From a virus, in the IMG/VR virus record IMGVR_UViG_3300015206_000011, positions 1 through 21,472 of that record: a stretch of 21,472 nt of DNA; one strand, given 5' to 3'. This document shows, one piece after another, positions 14,108 through 21,143 of this stretch. Under the pieces are notes generated by a model. The model searched no databases, was not told the DNA's origin, and worked only from the letters and a program-made list of their open reading frames with translations. Numbering within the stretch: the stretch's first letter is position 1; the number at the start of each line of letters is the position of its first letter. The translations under genes and the position numbers were made by a program.

Positions 14108-14155
14108 AGTTGGGATTCCAAAGGATTCCGAATGGACTCAATCTCGCCAGAAAAC

Positions 14156-14184
14156 GCCGCTCGTCTCTTTCAAGCACGAGCGGC
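14156..14184 (-). terminator. Second minus-strand hairpin terminator candidate
   Basis: Nine-bp perfect stem (GCCGCTCGT and ACGAGCGGC on the minus strand) around an 11-base loop, followed by GTTTTCTGG. The short U-run makes it a weaker intrinsic terminator than the one at 14249-14273. It lies about 50 bases upstream of the small-terminase start. Confidence 0.55.
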
Positions 14185-14243
14185 AGTTGAGGGAGGAAAC
14201 GCCCAAGGAGGGCAGCGACTGATCGAAAGCAGTCCCTATAAAC

Positions 14244-14273
14244 GGCAAAAAGCCCCGCTTTTGGCGAGGCTTT
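14244..14273 (-). terminator. Intrinsic terminator downstream of the NusG-like gene
   Basis: On the minus strand: AAAGCCTCGC, loop CAAAA, GCGGGGCTTT then TTGCC. Ten-bp stem with one U-G wobble, U-run TTTTT. In the plus direction the same position is a C-A mismatch, so the structure favours minus-strand transcription. It ends the early operon 150 bases after the NusG-like stop codon. Confidence 0.72.
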
Positions 14274-14345
14274 GAGGGTATGGGACAATGACTGGAGGTG
14301 TTCGGGGCGCGACCTGTTCGGTTATCCGGCTCCAAAATACCCGAC

Positions 14346-14366
14346 ACCAGCTAGAGCTGGTTTTTG
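14346..14366 (+). terminator. Small hairpin with U-run on the plus strand
   Basis: ACCAGC, loop TAGA, GCTGGT followed by TTTTG on the plus strand. On the minus strand it has only a preceding run of A. No plus-strand gene ends here, so it may block stray antisense transcription into the NusG-like gene or be chance. Confidence 0.35.
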
Positions 14367-14422
14367 AAACGATCCGTGGACCGCCGACCGGGAACCAGAG
14401 GAAGTGGATTAACTCAGACTTC

Positions 14423-15040
14423 CTAAATTCGCTCGATCTGATGCGGGAAGACCGTGATCGGTACTTTCCGCCCTATCATGTTTACTTCAACGCTGATTCG
14501 CCCATTCTTAGCAACCTTCACGACGAGGCCGGGAGGCCAGTGGTGCGATAAATCGTCGATGAACTTCACTTTCTCCCCAAGTTTGAAGTTGTGCCCTGTG
14601 GCTTCCGGCTTCGGCGTATTCATCGTGACGTCGATGCGGCGGATGATCGTCAGGTCGCGATCGCGAAGCAGCAGAGGGTTGCCGGAGAAGGTTCGTACGA
14701 TGTCCATTATGGACATGACGCGCTCGGTTTTGCTTTTGAAATCGACATCCGGCTCGCGCGGGCTAAGAACGTAAGGGAGAATGCCAACCCTCACGCTGCG
14801 CGAGGTGTGACGACCCGCAACCATGCGTTTGGTGGCGGCCAATCGTTCGTAGCTGGGCCAATAGGCCCGAAGGCCCTGCCGCCTCAACCCATCGACAGCA
14901 TCCAGATGATAGTTCGATCGCACCACCACCATGTACCATTCGGCACCTTCGTCCCGATCGGGCGACAACGTCACCCCGGTAATCCCCTCCAGCGCGCCTC
15001 TGACCTGTTCCATGTTCCCCGCCTCTGCCGCCATATCCAT
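14423..15040 (-). CDS. NusG-family transcription elongation / antitermination protein
   Basis: A 205-residue protein with the NusG/RfaH layout. Residues about 34-135 are the NGN domain (EWYMVVVRSNYHLDAVDGLRRQGLRAYWPSYERL and VRVGILPYVLS), which binds the clamp helices of RNA polymerase. Residues about 150-205 are a KOW domain (FKLGEKVKFIDD, WPPGLVVKVAKNGRISVEV). Residues 100-145 are a linker that joins them. Cellular NusG is about 180 residues, so this is full length. A phage paralogue at the end of the early block, with terminators directly downstream and late genes beyond, is expected to modulate elongation there. ATG 15040 has GAGG nine bases upstream; a second in-frame ATG two codons on is possible. 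Confidence 0.85.
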   Translation of the reverse strand: MDMAAEAGNMEQVRGALEGITGVTLSPDRDEGAEWYMVVVRSNYHLDAVDGLRRQGLRAYWPSYERLAATKRMVAGRHTSRSVRVGILPYVLSPREPDVDFKSKTERVMSIMDIVRTFSGNPLLLRDRDLTIIRRIDVTMNTPKPEATGHNFKLGEKVKFIDDLSHHWPPGLVVKVAKNGRISVEVNMIGRKVPITVFPHQIERI

Positions 15041-15073
15041 CGCCCTCGCCTCGTGCTGGTTTGAAGTTTCGAA

Positions 15074-16417
15074 TTATTTGACGTGTGAGTAGTCGTCTTC
15101 CGTCATCAACGACGCTGTGGTCGGTGGGCCTGTCTTGCTCCAGCTACCGTCCTTAAGCGGCGGCCAGGGATGAGGCACCCGAAGGCCCTTCACGCTCTTG
15201 CGGAACCTAAAATCACGATGGCTAAACGGCAGATCGTGGACGGCCGGATCGTGCGGCTCTTTCCAGATTTTGTGCGAGACGACTTCGAAGCCGGTCCAAG
15301 TCTTGAGCTTCTTGCGCCATGCGCCAAAACTCTCCGATCCCTCTTCGACGACGGCCGGGAAATCTTCCGTATCGCTATCGGCAAACGCAGCCATGGCGAG
15401 CAGGTCATTTCCGATCTCGCCGCGGCGCGCCACACCCCGAACGTTCGATTGCTCGCCTTCGCCGAAATGTGTTCGGAACTCGATTTTTGCGGTGAGGTGA
15501 GCGGCCTTGAGCGCCTGGCAGACATCGCTGTCTTCCGGATAAAACACCTTCGGGGGCAGCTCCGGCTGCTTTTCCGGAAGCCGCGCGTGTTCGAAGTTTT
15601 TGAAAATCCCCTCCTTCAAAAACCGTTCCGGCCGCACGGGCGGCGGCTTGCGCTTGGTCCGCTCGATGATCTTGGCGTATTCGGGCGAAGCGGCGGCAGC
15701 GCGGTATTGTTCGGCTGGTGTCAGCACGCCGAACAGCGGCAGCACCTTGTCCCATGACCAGCGGTCGCGATCGGGATAGTTCGATTTGAAATAGGCGAAG
15801 TGTTCAGGTTCCACTGCCGCTTCGCTTCCGTCCCGATCTTCATCGGATCGAACGCCCCCCGGAGGGGGGTTGGGGGGAGAGTTTAGTGGTTCAGGTTCAG
15901 AGATTAGGCCCTCGCACGACTGCGAGGGCTGACCGAGGGCTAACGCAGGGCTAACGGTTTCCAGTTCAGAATTTAGCCCTTGCTGGCTGCTAGGGCTAAT
16001 CGACGTTGTTTGCGTTGAGGAATTGTCGCTGTTTTCCGCATTTTCAAGCCCACTCGCCGACCGCTCGATATCATCGATATCGGCTTGCAACAGCATCCGG
16101 ATTTCATCGGTGGTGCGCTTGCCTTTGCCTTCGCTGTTGCGCCGCCCATTGCCATCCAGCCATTGCGGCAGCCGCACAATGACGCCGATCTGTTCCAGCC
16201 AGATCAACCGGCGGCGAACCGTGTCGGATGACAGGTCCGTATCCTCGGCAAGCTGTTCGATACTGACAAAGCAGGACCCTTCGCCGTTCACATAGAGGGC
16301 GAGTGCACGCAAGACAGTCTTTGCGTTCGGGTTGTTCAGAGGCAGGCTGCGCGCCCAAGCGTGGGCCTCGTCGGAAGCAACGTGGCGCGCGCGGCGTTTT
16401 TTTGCGTCGAATGTCAT
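15074..16417 (-). CDS. Winged-helix replication-type protein
   Basis: A 447-residue protein. Residues 1-90 form a winged helix-turn-helix (NAKTVLRALALYVNGEGSCFVSIEQLAEDTDLSSDTVRRRLIWLEQIGVIVRLPQW), the pattern of phage replication initiators and RepA/O-like proteins. A Ser/Gln/Pro-rich linker (about 125-200, with SPPNPPPGG) follows, then a conserved-looking C-terminal half (SNYPDRDRWSWDKVLPLFGVLTPAEQYRAAAASPEYAKIIE...). Probable role: origin recognition and loading of replication proteins. Start ATG 16417 was chosen because it overlaps the upstream TGA by four bases (ATGA); an upstream in-frame start adds six residues. Function is inferred; the HTH is clear. Confidence 0.75.
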   Translation of the reverse strand: MTFDAKKRRARHVASDEAHAWARSLPLNNPNAKTVLRALALYVNGEGSCFVSIEQLAEDTDLSSDTVRRRLIWLEQIGVIVRLPQWLDGNGRRNSEGKGKRTTDEIRMLLQADIDDIERSASGLENAENSDNSSTQTTSISPSSQQGLNSELETVSPALALGQPSQSCEGLISEPEPLNSPPNPPPGGVRSDEDRDGSEAAVEPEHFAYFKSNYPDRDRWSWDKVLPLFGVLTPAEQYRAAAASPEYAKIIERTKRKPPPVRPERFLKEGIFKNFEHARLPEKQPELPPKVFYPEDSDVCQALKAAHLTAKIEFRTHFGEGEQSNVRGVARRGEIGNDLLAMAAFADSDTEDFPAVVEEGSESFGAWRKKLKTWTGFEVVSHKIWKEPHDPAVHDLPFSHRDFRFRKSVKGLRVPHPWPPLKDGSWSKTGPPTTASLMTEDDYSHVK

Positions 16418-16692
16418 TTGCGTCGCTCGCCCCACTTTTTTAAATTCAGTTTGTAATCGACCGCCCCGCGCTCGTTGATATCCGCGCTGATCAGCTTTTT
16501 CTTTTCCAGATCAATCAGGCACTCGATCACCCTGCTATCGGGAAGATTGGCGTCGCGGGCCAAACGCCGCCACGATGTTGTTCCGCGACCGCCTTTATCT
16601 GCATCCAAGGCAAGAAACATCAGAACGAGGACCGCGTACGGATCGCCCATCCTGTGGGAATGCCACCATTCGATCTGATTTTTGCTCTTCAT
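16414..16692 (-). CDS. Small winged-helix DNA-binding protein
   Basis: A 92-residue protein. Residues 20-75 (AVLVLMFLALDADKGGRGTTSWRRLARDANLPDSRVIECLIDLEKKKLISADIN) fit a winged helix with a helix-turn-helix (SWRRLARDANLPDSRVIECL), and a basic C-terminus (KLNLKKWGERRK). It is coupled to the larger winged-helix gene by ATGA. It could be a replication accessory, a DnaD-like module, or a small transcription regulator. There is no strong ribosome site at its ATG, but the gap to the upstream gene is 35 bases. Confidence 0.72.
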   Translation of the reverse strand: MKSKNQIEWWHSHRMGDPYAVLVLMFLALDADKGGRGTTSWRRLARDANLPDSRVIECLIDLEKKKLISADINERGAVDYKLNLKKWGERRK

Positions 16693-16727
16693 GATTCAGC
16701 GCCGCGGCGGTGCGTGAGACGATGCGA

Positions 16728-16985
16728 TCATGGCCAAGCAGCCTCCGAATTGCAGGGAGGTGCGAGATCGGTCGTGATCTGCGGGCCGTCGGCGGTGCGC
16801 CGCCACGCGCGCGGATCCGGAGCGCCGAGCACCGTGACGCGGACCGCGCCGCAGTTGCGGCAGGTCTTCTCTTTTTGCTCGAAGCCGGATGGCGAGACGC
16901 AAGCGGCAATCAATACCTCGGCGCCGAAGACATGCGGCGGGTAATGTGGCTTGGTCGCCAAATTCTCGTGGCCAATGACGTTCAC
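16728..16985 (-). CDS. Small CxxC protein, GTG start
   Basis: An 85-residue protein with KTCRNCGAVRVTVLG (residues 40-54) followed by PDPRAWRR and a final Cys near residue 78 (LAPPC). This looks like a half zinc-ribbon, but only three Cys (C42, C45, C78) are plausible ligands; a His or a partner protein would have to give the fourth. GTG start at 16985 overlaps the upstream TGA by four bases (GTGA). Position in the replication block suggests a nucleic-acid-binding accessory protein. Confidence 0.68.
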   Translation of the reverse strand: MNVIGHENLATKPHYPPHVFGAEVLIAACVSPSGFEQKEKTCRNCGAVRVTVLGAPDPRAWRRTADGPQITTDLAPPCNSEAAWP

Positions 16986-17359
16986 GCGGATAGCCCCTCG
17001 CGTTTCTTGTCGAGCGCGCTTCGCCCCGGCAGGGGATCGCCGAGCAGGTAGGCCGTGAGGGAAGAAGGTTCCGGCAGGTGCACCGGGCGTTGCAGTCCAC
17101 TATGGCTTTCCACGAAATGGTTTTTGGGACTGACGCGTTCCTTGTAGGAGCGTTTCGGCGCAGCCCTTTCAGCGCGATTCCAGAACCTGTTTTTGCAGGA
17201 GGCCAGCGTGCGATCCGGGAATTGTGCGGCGACATCCGCCCACGCTTGTTTGTTCAAGCCAGGAAGACCGTTCACGCCGGGGACAAGCCTGGAATTACAG
17301 AGTTGCAGTAGTTTTTCGTCCTCTTGATCGGTCCAGAAAACCCTTTTTCCCGCGGTCAT
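16982..17359 (-). CDS. Myb/SANT-like DNA-binding protein
   Basis: A 125-residue protein. Residues 8-62 (FWTDQEDEKLLQLCNSR ... WADVAAQFPDRTLASCKNRFWNRAE) match the Myb/SANT pattern: a regularly spaced aromatic (W9), a second Trp (W40), and the third-helix S-C-x-N-R-F-W segment that contacts DNA. The 12-16-residue insert in the middle (LVPGVNGLPGLNKQ) is longer than usual. The C-terminal half is basic and Pro/Ser-rich with no recognised fold. Coupled to helicase upstream (ATGA) and to the small CxxC protein downstream (GTGA). Likely binds phage or host DNA; target unknown. Confidence 0.78.
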   Translation of the reverse strand: MTAGKRVFWTDQEDEKLLQLCNSRLVPGVNGLPGLNKQAWADVAAQFPDRTLASCKNRFWNRAERAAPKRSYKERVSPKNHFVESHSGLQRPVHLPEPSSLTAYLLGDPLPGRSALDKKREGLSA

Positions 17360-19098
17360 GATGTGGTGTTGCCCTTTTCCAGATACATTTTGGCGAGTGC
17401 CTTGATGCGGGATTCATCGGTAGAGACCGCCTGCACGCCCTGGCCGGGATTGATGATGCCGTGCGCCTGACTGGCCTTCAGGCCCTGCACGGCTGCGATC
17501 AACGGATCACTGCCGCCGTTGGCGACGATGTAGATTTCATCGATCGGATCGGGTCGCGCGTGTGGCCGCAGGCGTCCCGCGAGCTGCTTGTGGACTTCGC
17601 GGCTCCAGTCCAGTTCACCATGCACGACCGTGCGGCAGCGATGCTGCAAGCCATCCAGCCCCGCGCCGGACCGGTTCGAAATGATGATACAATCGGTATC
17701 GCCCGCCATGAAGGCGCGCTTGACCGCGTCCTTCTCCTTTGGAGTTTCCGAGCCCGTGTAGAGTTTCGGATTGTAGGGCGCGAGTTCCTTCAGCCAGATG
17801 TCGTAGACGTCGCGATGCCAGCCGCCGAGAATGACCGGCGTCTTGGCTTCCAACAAAATCTTGACGTAGGCGGCGACATGGCGGGCTTTCGCCAACCCGG
17901 TGACCCTGCGCGCCCACATGTCGAGTTCACGCGCGGCCTGCCCGCGTTCGGTGAACGAGCCGGAGAGCACCTTCTGCGCCAGCGTCCGGGCGAAGGCGTC
18001 GTCAGCTTCGACCACGTCTTCGTCATACGGCACATCGATGATGAGGCGGTTCGAGGGCGGTCCCTGTCCGACTTCGCGCAGCACCAGGTTGAGATCGCGC
18101 AGATGCGAGCCCAGCGCTTCCGGCTGCTTGATGATCATCTTGCCGTCGTCGACCGTGCACCATTCGCGGACGAATTCTTCGCGGCTGCCGAGTGCGCCGG
18201 GCTCGATGATCTCGAGGATGTTGAAGATTTCCCCGCCATAGCCATAGATCGGCGTTGCCGACAGTCCGATGCGCAGGACCGCATTGCGCGCGAAGACCTC
18301 GCCGGCGCGGCCTTTCTGGGTGTTGCAGCCGTGGCGAAGTTCCTGACACTCGTCGAAGATGATCGATCTAAACCGCCCGGTGGCGGCGATATCGCACCAG
18401 CCCCATGCGTTGGAATATTTGAAGATGTAGACGTCGACGTCCGGCAGCGGGTACGGCTGGGTGCCCTGAATGACGTGTGACGTCAGCGTGGTGAAGGCCT
18501 GAATAAAATCCCGCTGCCACTGGATCGCCAGATTGGCCTGCACACAGACCGCCGCGGGAAGGAACCTCTCGTCCATAACGGCCGCCAGTGCCGCATGGGT
18601 TTTGCCGAGGCCCACGTCGTCGGCGACGATCAGCCGGCCAAGCCGCTGTGAAATCTCGACTGCGCGCGCCTGGTTCGGTCGCAGCACCACCCCTTCCCGC
18701 AACCGCGCCGGCACGGTCGATGGTTGCCACGCGCCAGTCAGGACCTGTTCGATCTCGCGGCGGGTCTGCTCAAAGCGAAGCCGGCCGTCGCAAAGCCGGG
18801 CGCGGTCTTCCAGTGCCACGACCAGCGGATAGCGCGCGATGAACCATTCCAGTTCCGAGCGGCTTTCGTCGCTGTCGGCAAAGGTGAACGAGCCGACCTG
18901 CGTCGGTGACACACGCGGGAAAATCCGCTTGATGCGAATGGCGACCTGCGGCTCCAGTTCCGTGATAACCCAGCGCCGGTAGTAGTCGTCATAGGCGAGA
19001 TTGCCATAGGTGCGTTCTGGCGTTTCGCCATCGCGCCAGGCGAGCCGCGCGGCAGCGGCCAGAAAGTCGTCTTGCTGGATGGCCATGTTCATAGCCAT
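17356..19098 (-). CDS. SF2 helicase / SNF2-like ATPase
   Basis: A 580-residue superfamily 2 DEAD/H helicase. Motifs in order: LRPNQ (139-143), Walker A ADDVGLGKT (159-167), IIFDECQ (246-252, a DECQ variant of DEAH), motif III GLSATP (278-283), motif V SNRSGAGLDGLQ (474-485) and motif VI QLAGRLRPHARPD (505-517). Residues 1-135 are an N-terminal extension of unclear fold (YYRRWVITELEPQVAIRIKRIF...). This type of helicase, next to a nuclease, is common in phage replication or recombination modules: it remodels or unwinds DNA with ATP. Start ATG 19098 overlaps the nuclease stop; M3 and M5 are alternatives. The specific DNA substrate is not known. Confidence 0.9.
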   Translation of the reverse strand: MAMNMAIQQDDFLAAAARLAWRDGETPERTYGNLAYDDYYRRWVITELEPQVAIRIKRIFPRVSPTQVGSFTFADSDESRSELEWFIARYPLVVALEDRARLCDGRLRFEQTRREIEQVLTGAWQPSTVPARLREGVVLRPNQARAVEISQRLGRLIVADDVGLGKTHAALAAVMDERFLPAAVCVQANLAIQWQRDFIQAFTTLTSHVIQGTQPYPLPDVDVYIFKYSNAWGWCDIAATGRFRSIIFDECQELRHGCNTQKGRAGEVFARNAVLRIGLSATPIYGYGGEIFNILEIIEPGALGSREEFVREWCTVDDGKMIIKQPEALGSHLRDLNLVLREVGQGPPSNRLIIDVPYDEDVVEADDAFARTLAQKVLSGSFTERGQAARELDMWARRVTGLAKARHVAAYVKILLEAKTPVILGGWHRDVYDIWLKELAPYNPKLYTGSETPKEKDAVKRAFMAGDTDCIIISNRSGAGLDGLQHRCRTVVHGELDWSREVHKQLAGRLRPHARPDPIDEIYIVANGGSDPLIAAVQGLKASQAHGIINPGQGVQAVSTDESRIKALAKMYLEKGNTTS

Positions 19099-19475
19099 CC
19101 CCGGCCGAGTTGCGCGATCGCGGTTGGCTTGCCGTTTATCTCAACGGGCAGCGCCATCGGCACGTTGGTTGCCAGGATGATGGAGGTGACCGCCTCATGG
19201 CGGCAGTAGCGCTCCAGCTGCCGGTAGATGGCGCGGCGCGCGCCCTTGATCTTCACTTCGATCGCAAGGCCGCCCAGCATGAAGTCGACGATGTCGCCGT
19301 CGCCTAAGCGAACCTCGCGTTCAAAGTCGAGTGCCGCCGCCTCCAGCACGTCTGCGATAGATCGCTGCAACACTTTTTCGTCGGACAGCGGCAGGCGGTT
19401 GGTCGTCAGAAGATGAACGACAAGACTTGCGGGCGGCTGCAGGCGCGCGTCGCGAAATAGCTGGAGCGTGTTCAT
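19089..19475 (-). CDS. PD-(D/E)XK nuclease (VRR-NUC / holliday-type small nuclease)
   Basis: A 128-residue nuclease-fold protein. The core is VRLGDGDIVDFMLGGLAIEVKIKG (56-78) with Asp64, Glu73 and Lys75 as the D...ExK metal-binding residues, preceded by Glu53 and followed by RRAIYRQLERYC (80-91), a Q-x3-Y helix as in RecB-like nucleases. Small single-domain nucleases of this kind act with an adjacent SF2 helicase. The start was placed at ATG 19475, which overlaps the 57-residue gene's TGA (ATGA), rather than at a GTG three codons upstream. Its stop overlaps the helicase start. Confidence 0.8.
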   Translation of the reverse strand: MNTLQLFRDARLQPPASLVVHLLTTNRLPLSDEKVLQRSIADVLEAAALDFEREVRLGDGDIVDFMLGGLAIEVKIKGARRAIYRQLERYCRHEAVTSIILATNVPMALPVEINGKPTAIAQLGRGWL

Positions 19476-19645
19476 TCCCGGCACCCCGGGCAGTAGTGCA
19501 TCCAGTCCGAGCCGAGCTTTCGCGCCCGCCAGCCTTCGGCATCAAGCACGCCCTTGGACTCAGCAAACTCTCGCTCGCCGGTTTCAAGCGTGGCGCTGCA
19601 GGCATCGCATTCGAAGATGATCTTGCCGTGCTGGCGGTCGAGCAT
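19472..19645 (-). CDS. 57-residue zinc-ribbon protein
   Basis: A small gene between the unknown 142-residue gene and the nuclease, on the minus strand. Residues 12-17 are ECDACS and 50-56 are HYCPGCR, two CxxC pairs 35 residues apart, with a charged and aromatic middle (EFAESKGVLDAEGWRARKLG). This is a typical four-Cys zinc ribbon. ATG 19645 overlaps the upstream gene's TGA by one base (TGATG) and its TGA overlaps the nuclease ATG by four bases, so it fills the gap exactly. The same arrangement of GW, W, and CPxC is seen in small phage proteins of rhizobia. Role likely nucleic-acid or protein contact in the replication module. Confidence 0.78.
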   Translation of the reverse strand: MLDRQHGKIIFECDACSATLETGEREFAESKGVLDAEGWRARKLGSDWMHYCPGCRE

Positions 19646-20073
19646 CAGCCGGCCTCGCTCGGTGCATGGTTTTGCAACACCAATGGATGACGTTGCCGCT
19701 CGATCACCCAGGGATAAGCCGCGCGCGCGTGTTCGAAGGCTAGCTTGGCATTCTCTCGCGCGGTTTCGCGTGTCAGGTTCTCAGGACCGAACCCGCCGAC
19801 GTAGAACCCCGAGTTTGATCCTGGTCGGCGATCGCCGCTGCGATCCCACCAATAAAATGCGTACCAAAAATCGGGCCGCCCGCCGCAGGTCCAATAGACC
19901 TTCCCGTCGCAGACGTCTGAGCGTTGGCCGTTCTTGAGTAGGCCGCCGTCCATTACGCCATCCCAAAAGGCGATCTCCGGCGGCGTCTGCCAGATCGTTT
20001 TGTGACCGAGCTGCAAATAGTGCCCGGGCTCATTTGCATCGCGACAACCGAAGTAGAACGCGCACTTTCCCAT
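19645..20073 (-). CDS. Hypothetical protein, aromatic-rich
   Basis: A 142-residue protein starting at ATG 20073, which overlaps the GapR stop (TGATG). It is rich in Trp, Tyr, Phe and Cys: GKCAFYFGCRDANEPGHYLQLG, then TPPEIAFWDGVMDGG, DVCDGKVYWTCGGRPDFWYAFYWWDRSGDRR. The segment FWYAFYWWDRSGD resembles a lectin- or enzyme-like beta-strand pair. The four Cys do not form an obvious ribbon. C-terminus is a helix (ENLTRETARENAKLAFEHARAAYPWVIERQRHP). I do not recognise the family. Part of the coupled early operon. Confidence 0.75.
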   Translation of the reverse strand: MGKCAFYFGCRDANEPGHYLQLGHKTIWQTPPEIAFWDGVMDGGLLKNGQRSDVCDGKVYWTCGGRPDFWYAFYWWDRSGDRRPGSNSGFYVGGFGPENLTRETARENAKLAFEHARAAYPWVIERQRHPLVLQNHAPSEAG

Positions 20074-20384
20074 CACAGCATCCCCAAAGCCTGCATATAG
20101 GTTTCCAGGATCGTTTCCTCTTCGGCCCGCTCGTTGGCGTCTTGCTTGCGCATCCGCACGATGGTGCGCAGCGCCTTGACGTCGAAGCCGTTGCCTTTCG
20201 CCTCCGCGTAGACATCGCGGATGTCGTCGGACATTGTTTTCTTCTCTTCCTCCAGCCGCTCGACCCGTTCGATGATGGATCTCAGTTGATCCTTGGCGAA
20301 GCGGGTTGCCGGAGCCTCAGTGGGCTTACCGTCAATGCCGGTATTGTGGCCGGTTGAGGGTGCAGAACTCTGTTGCGCGTCCAT
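20073..20384 (-). CDS. gapR: GapR-family (DUF2312) nucleoid-associated protein
   Basis: A 103-residue protein. Residues about 28-103 match the DUF2312/GapR family: [22 protein letters not shown], then [29 protein letters not shown], and a final [13 protein letters not shown]. GapR in Caulobacter binds overtwisted, AT-rich DNA ahead of replication and transcription machinery and stimulates type II topoisomerases. The length matches bacterial GapR apart from about 25 extra N-terminal Ser/Thr/Pro-rich residues ([12 protein letters not shown]...). The ATG is preceded by GGAGA. A phage copy could ease supercoils during phage replication or compete with the host protein; this is inference. Family call is very sure. 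Confidence 0.93.
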   Translation of the reverse strand: MDAQQSSAPSTGHNTGIDGKPTEAPATRFAKDQLRSIIERVERLEEEKKTMSDDIRDVYAEAKGNGFDVKALRTIVRMRKQDANERAEEETILETYMQALGML

Positions 20385-20488
20385 GGCGCTTCTCCGGTTT
20401 ACAAGGTGAAAAGGGAACGCGTGATGCTACAGGAAGGTGTTTTTGACTATGAACAGCGTGCCGGTCGTTCTTCCGAGAAGTGCGCCGG

Positions 20489-20908
20489 CTATGTGCCGGG
20501 GGCCTCGGATGCGGCCAGTTCATCCTCAAATTGGAGATCGTCGTCATCCACCTCTGGCGCGGCCAACCGATAACGCAGAGGCACATTCGGCGTGCTCATC
20601 GCCATCACGGTCGCTTCGTCCGTTAGCGTGAAAGAGAAAATCGATGACCCGCCGTAGTAGTGCGTGGTCCATTCCACCTTTGGAGGATCAAGGCGCACGG
20701 CCGGATCGGCGACATCAAATGTCAAGACGACAGGCACATCGATGCGAAGCATCTTTGAGCCGAACTTTTCTTCCTCGCGCCCGCGACCAGCGTGTCGGCG
20801 ATGGCCGAAAATCTCGACGATGCACCAATCGAATGCCGCAGCACCCGCCGCTGGGGGGTGACCGCTCTCATGCGCGGCAACGTCACCGGTCCCTTGATCA
20901 GGATTCAT
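20489..20908 (-). CDS. Hypothetical phage protein (VEIFGH type)
   Basis: A 139-residue protein. Central segment FDWCIVEIFGHRRHAGRGREEEKFGSKMLRIDVPVVLTFDV is the kind of conserved core found in small uncharacterised phage and prophage proteins of alphaproteobacteria and others. Then a beta-rich piece (WTTHYYGGSSIFSFTLTDEATVMAMSTPNVPLRYRL) and an acidic tail (EVDDDDLQFEDEL). ATG 20908 has AAGGA about seven bases upstream and overlaps the preceding gene by 11 bases. About 100 bases separate it from GapR. Unknown role. Confidence 0.75.
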   Translation of the reverse strand: MNPDQGTGDVAAHESGHPPAAGAAAFDWCIVEIFGHRRHAGRGREEEKFGSKMLRIDVPVVLTFDVADPAVRLDPPKVEWTTHYYGGSSIFSFTLTDEATVMAMSTPNVPLRYRLAAPEVDDDDLQFEDELAASEAPGT

Positions 20909-21143
20909 AGTCTTTCCTTTCCATCGGTTCTAACTTCCACCCTGCTTGTTCAAGCCCGTGCAGGATCAGCCGCACCACCTTGTCTTCCGGATCGTGCATT
21001 TTTCCCGGCACCCATCGCACCATCGATAGCGAGATCGCGATTACCTCAGCCGGCGTGATCAAAGGTCCTGCACTCGGCTTGCGCAGCGACAGCGCGAGAT
21101 GATCGAGCACCAGGCGGCGACGTTCGGCGGGGGATGGGGTCAT
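20898..21143 (-). CDS. Small hypothetical protein
   Basis: An 81-residue, mixed-charge protein. It begins MTPSPAERRRLVLDHLALSLRK, then TPAEVIAISLSMVRWVPGKMHDPEDKVVRLILHGLEQAGWKLE. Predicted mostly helical with a final strand. Start ATG 21143 overlaps the TGA of the MazG-like gene (ATGA); an in-frame ATG five codons upstream (21158) is possible. No family recognised. Coupled in the early operon. Confidence 0.7.
   Translation of the reverse strand: MTPSPAERRRLVLDHLALSLRKPSAGPLITPAEVIAISLSMVRWVPGKMHDPEDKVVRLILHGLEQAGWKLEPMERKDYES

Larger units (their letters stand above)
14108..14422. other. Gene-free junction between NusG-like gene and small terminase
   Basis: The only gene-free stretch above 300 bases. 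It contains two hairpins oriented as minus-strand terminators and a smaller one oriented as a plus-strand terminator. I found no convincing sigma70-type promoter for the late genes on the minus strand; TTTATA appears near 14240 but without a good -35. Possible open frames here lack ribosome sites and have no family resemblance. Being next to the small-terminase gene, it is also the natural place for a pac or cos site; no palindromic or repeated binding pattern clearly marks one. Confidence 0.6.

Noticed and set aside
14019-14347. Two overlapping minus-strand open frames (89 and 69 codons) in the junction
   Set aside because: They run through the terminator and hairpins, have no good ribosome site and no recognisable protein pattern.
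14280-14350. tRNA-like or att-site remnant (TTCGGTTATCCGGCTCC segment)
   Set aside because: No complementary acceptor or T-stem could be formed; no integrase in the window.
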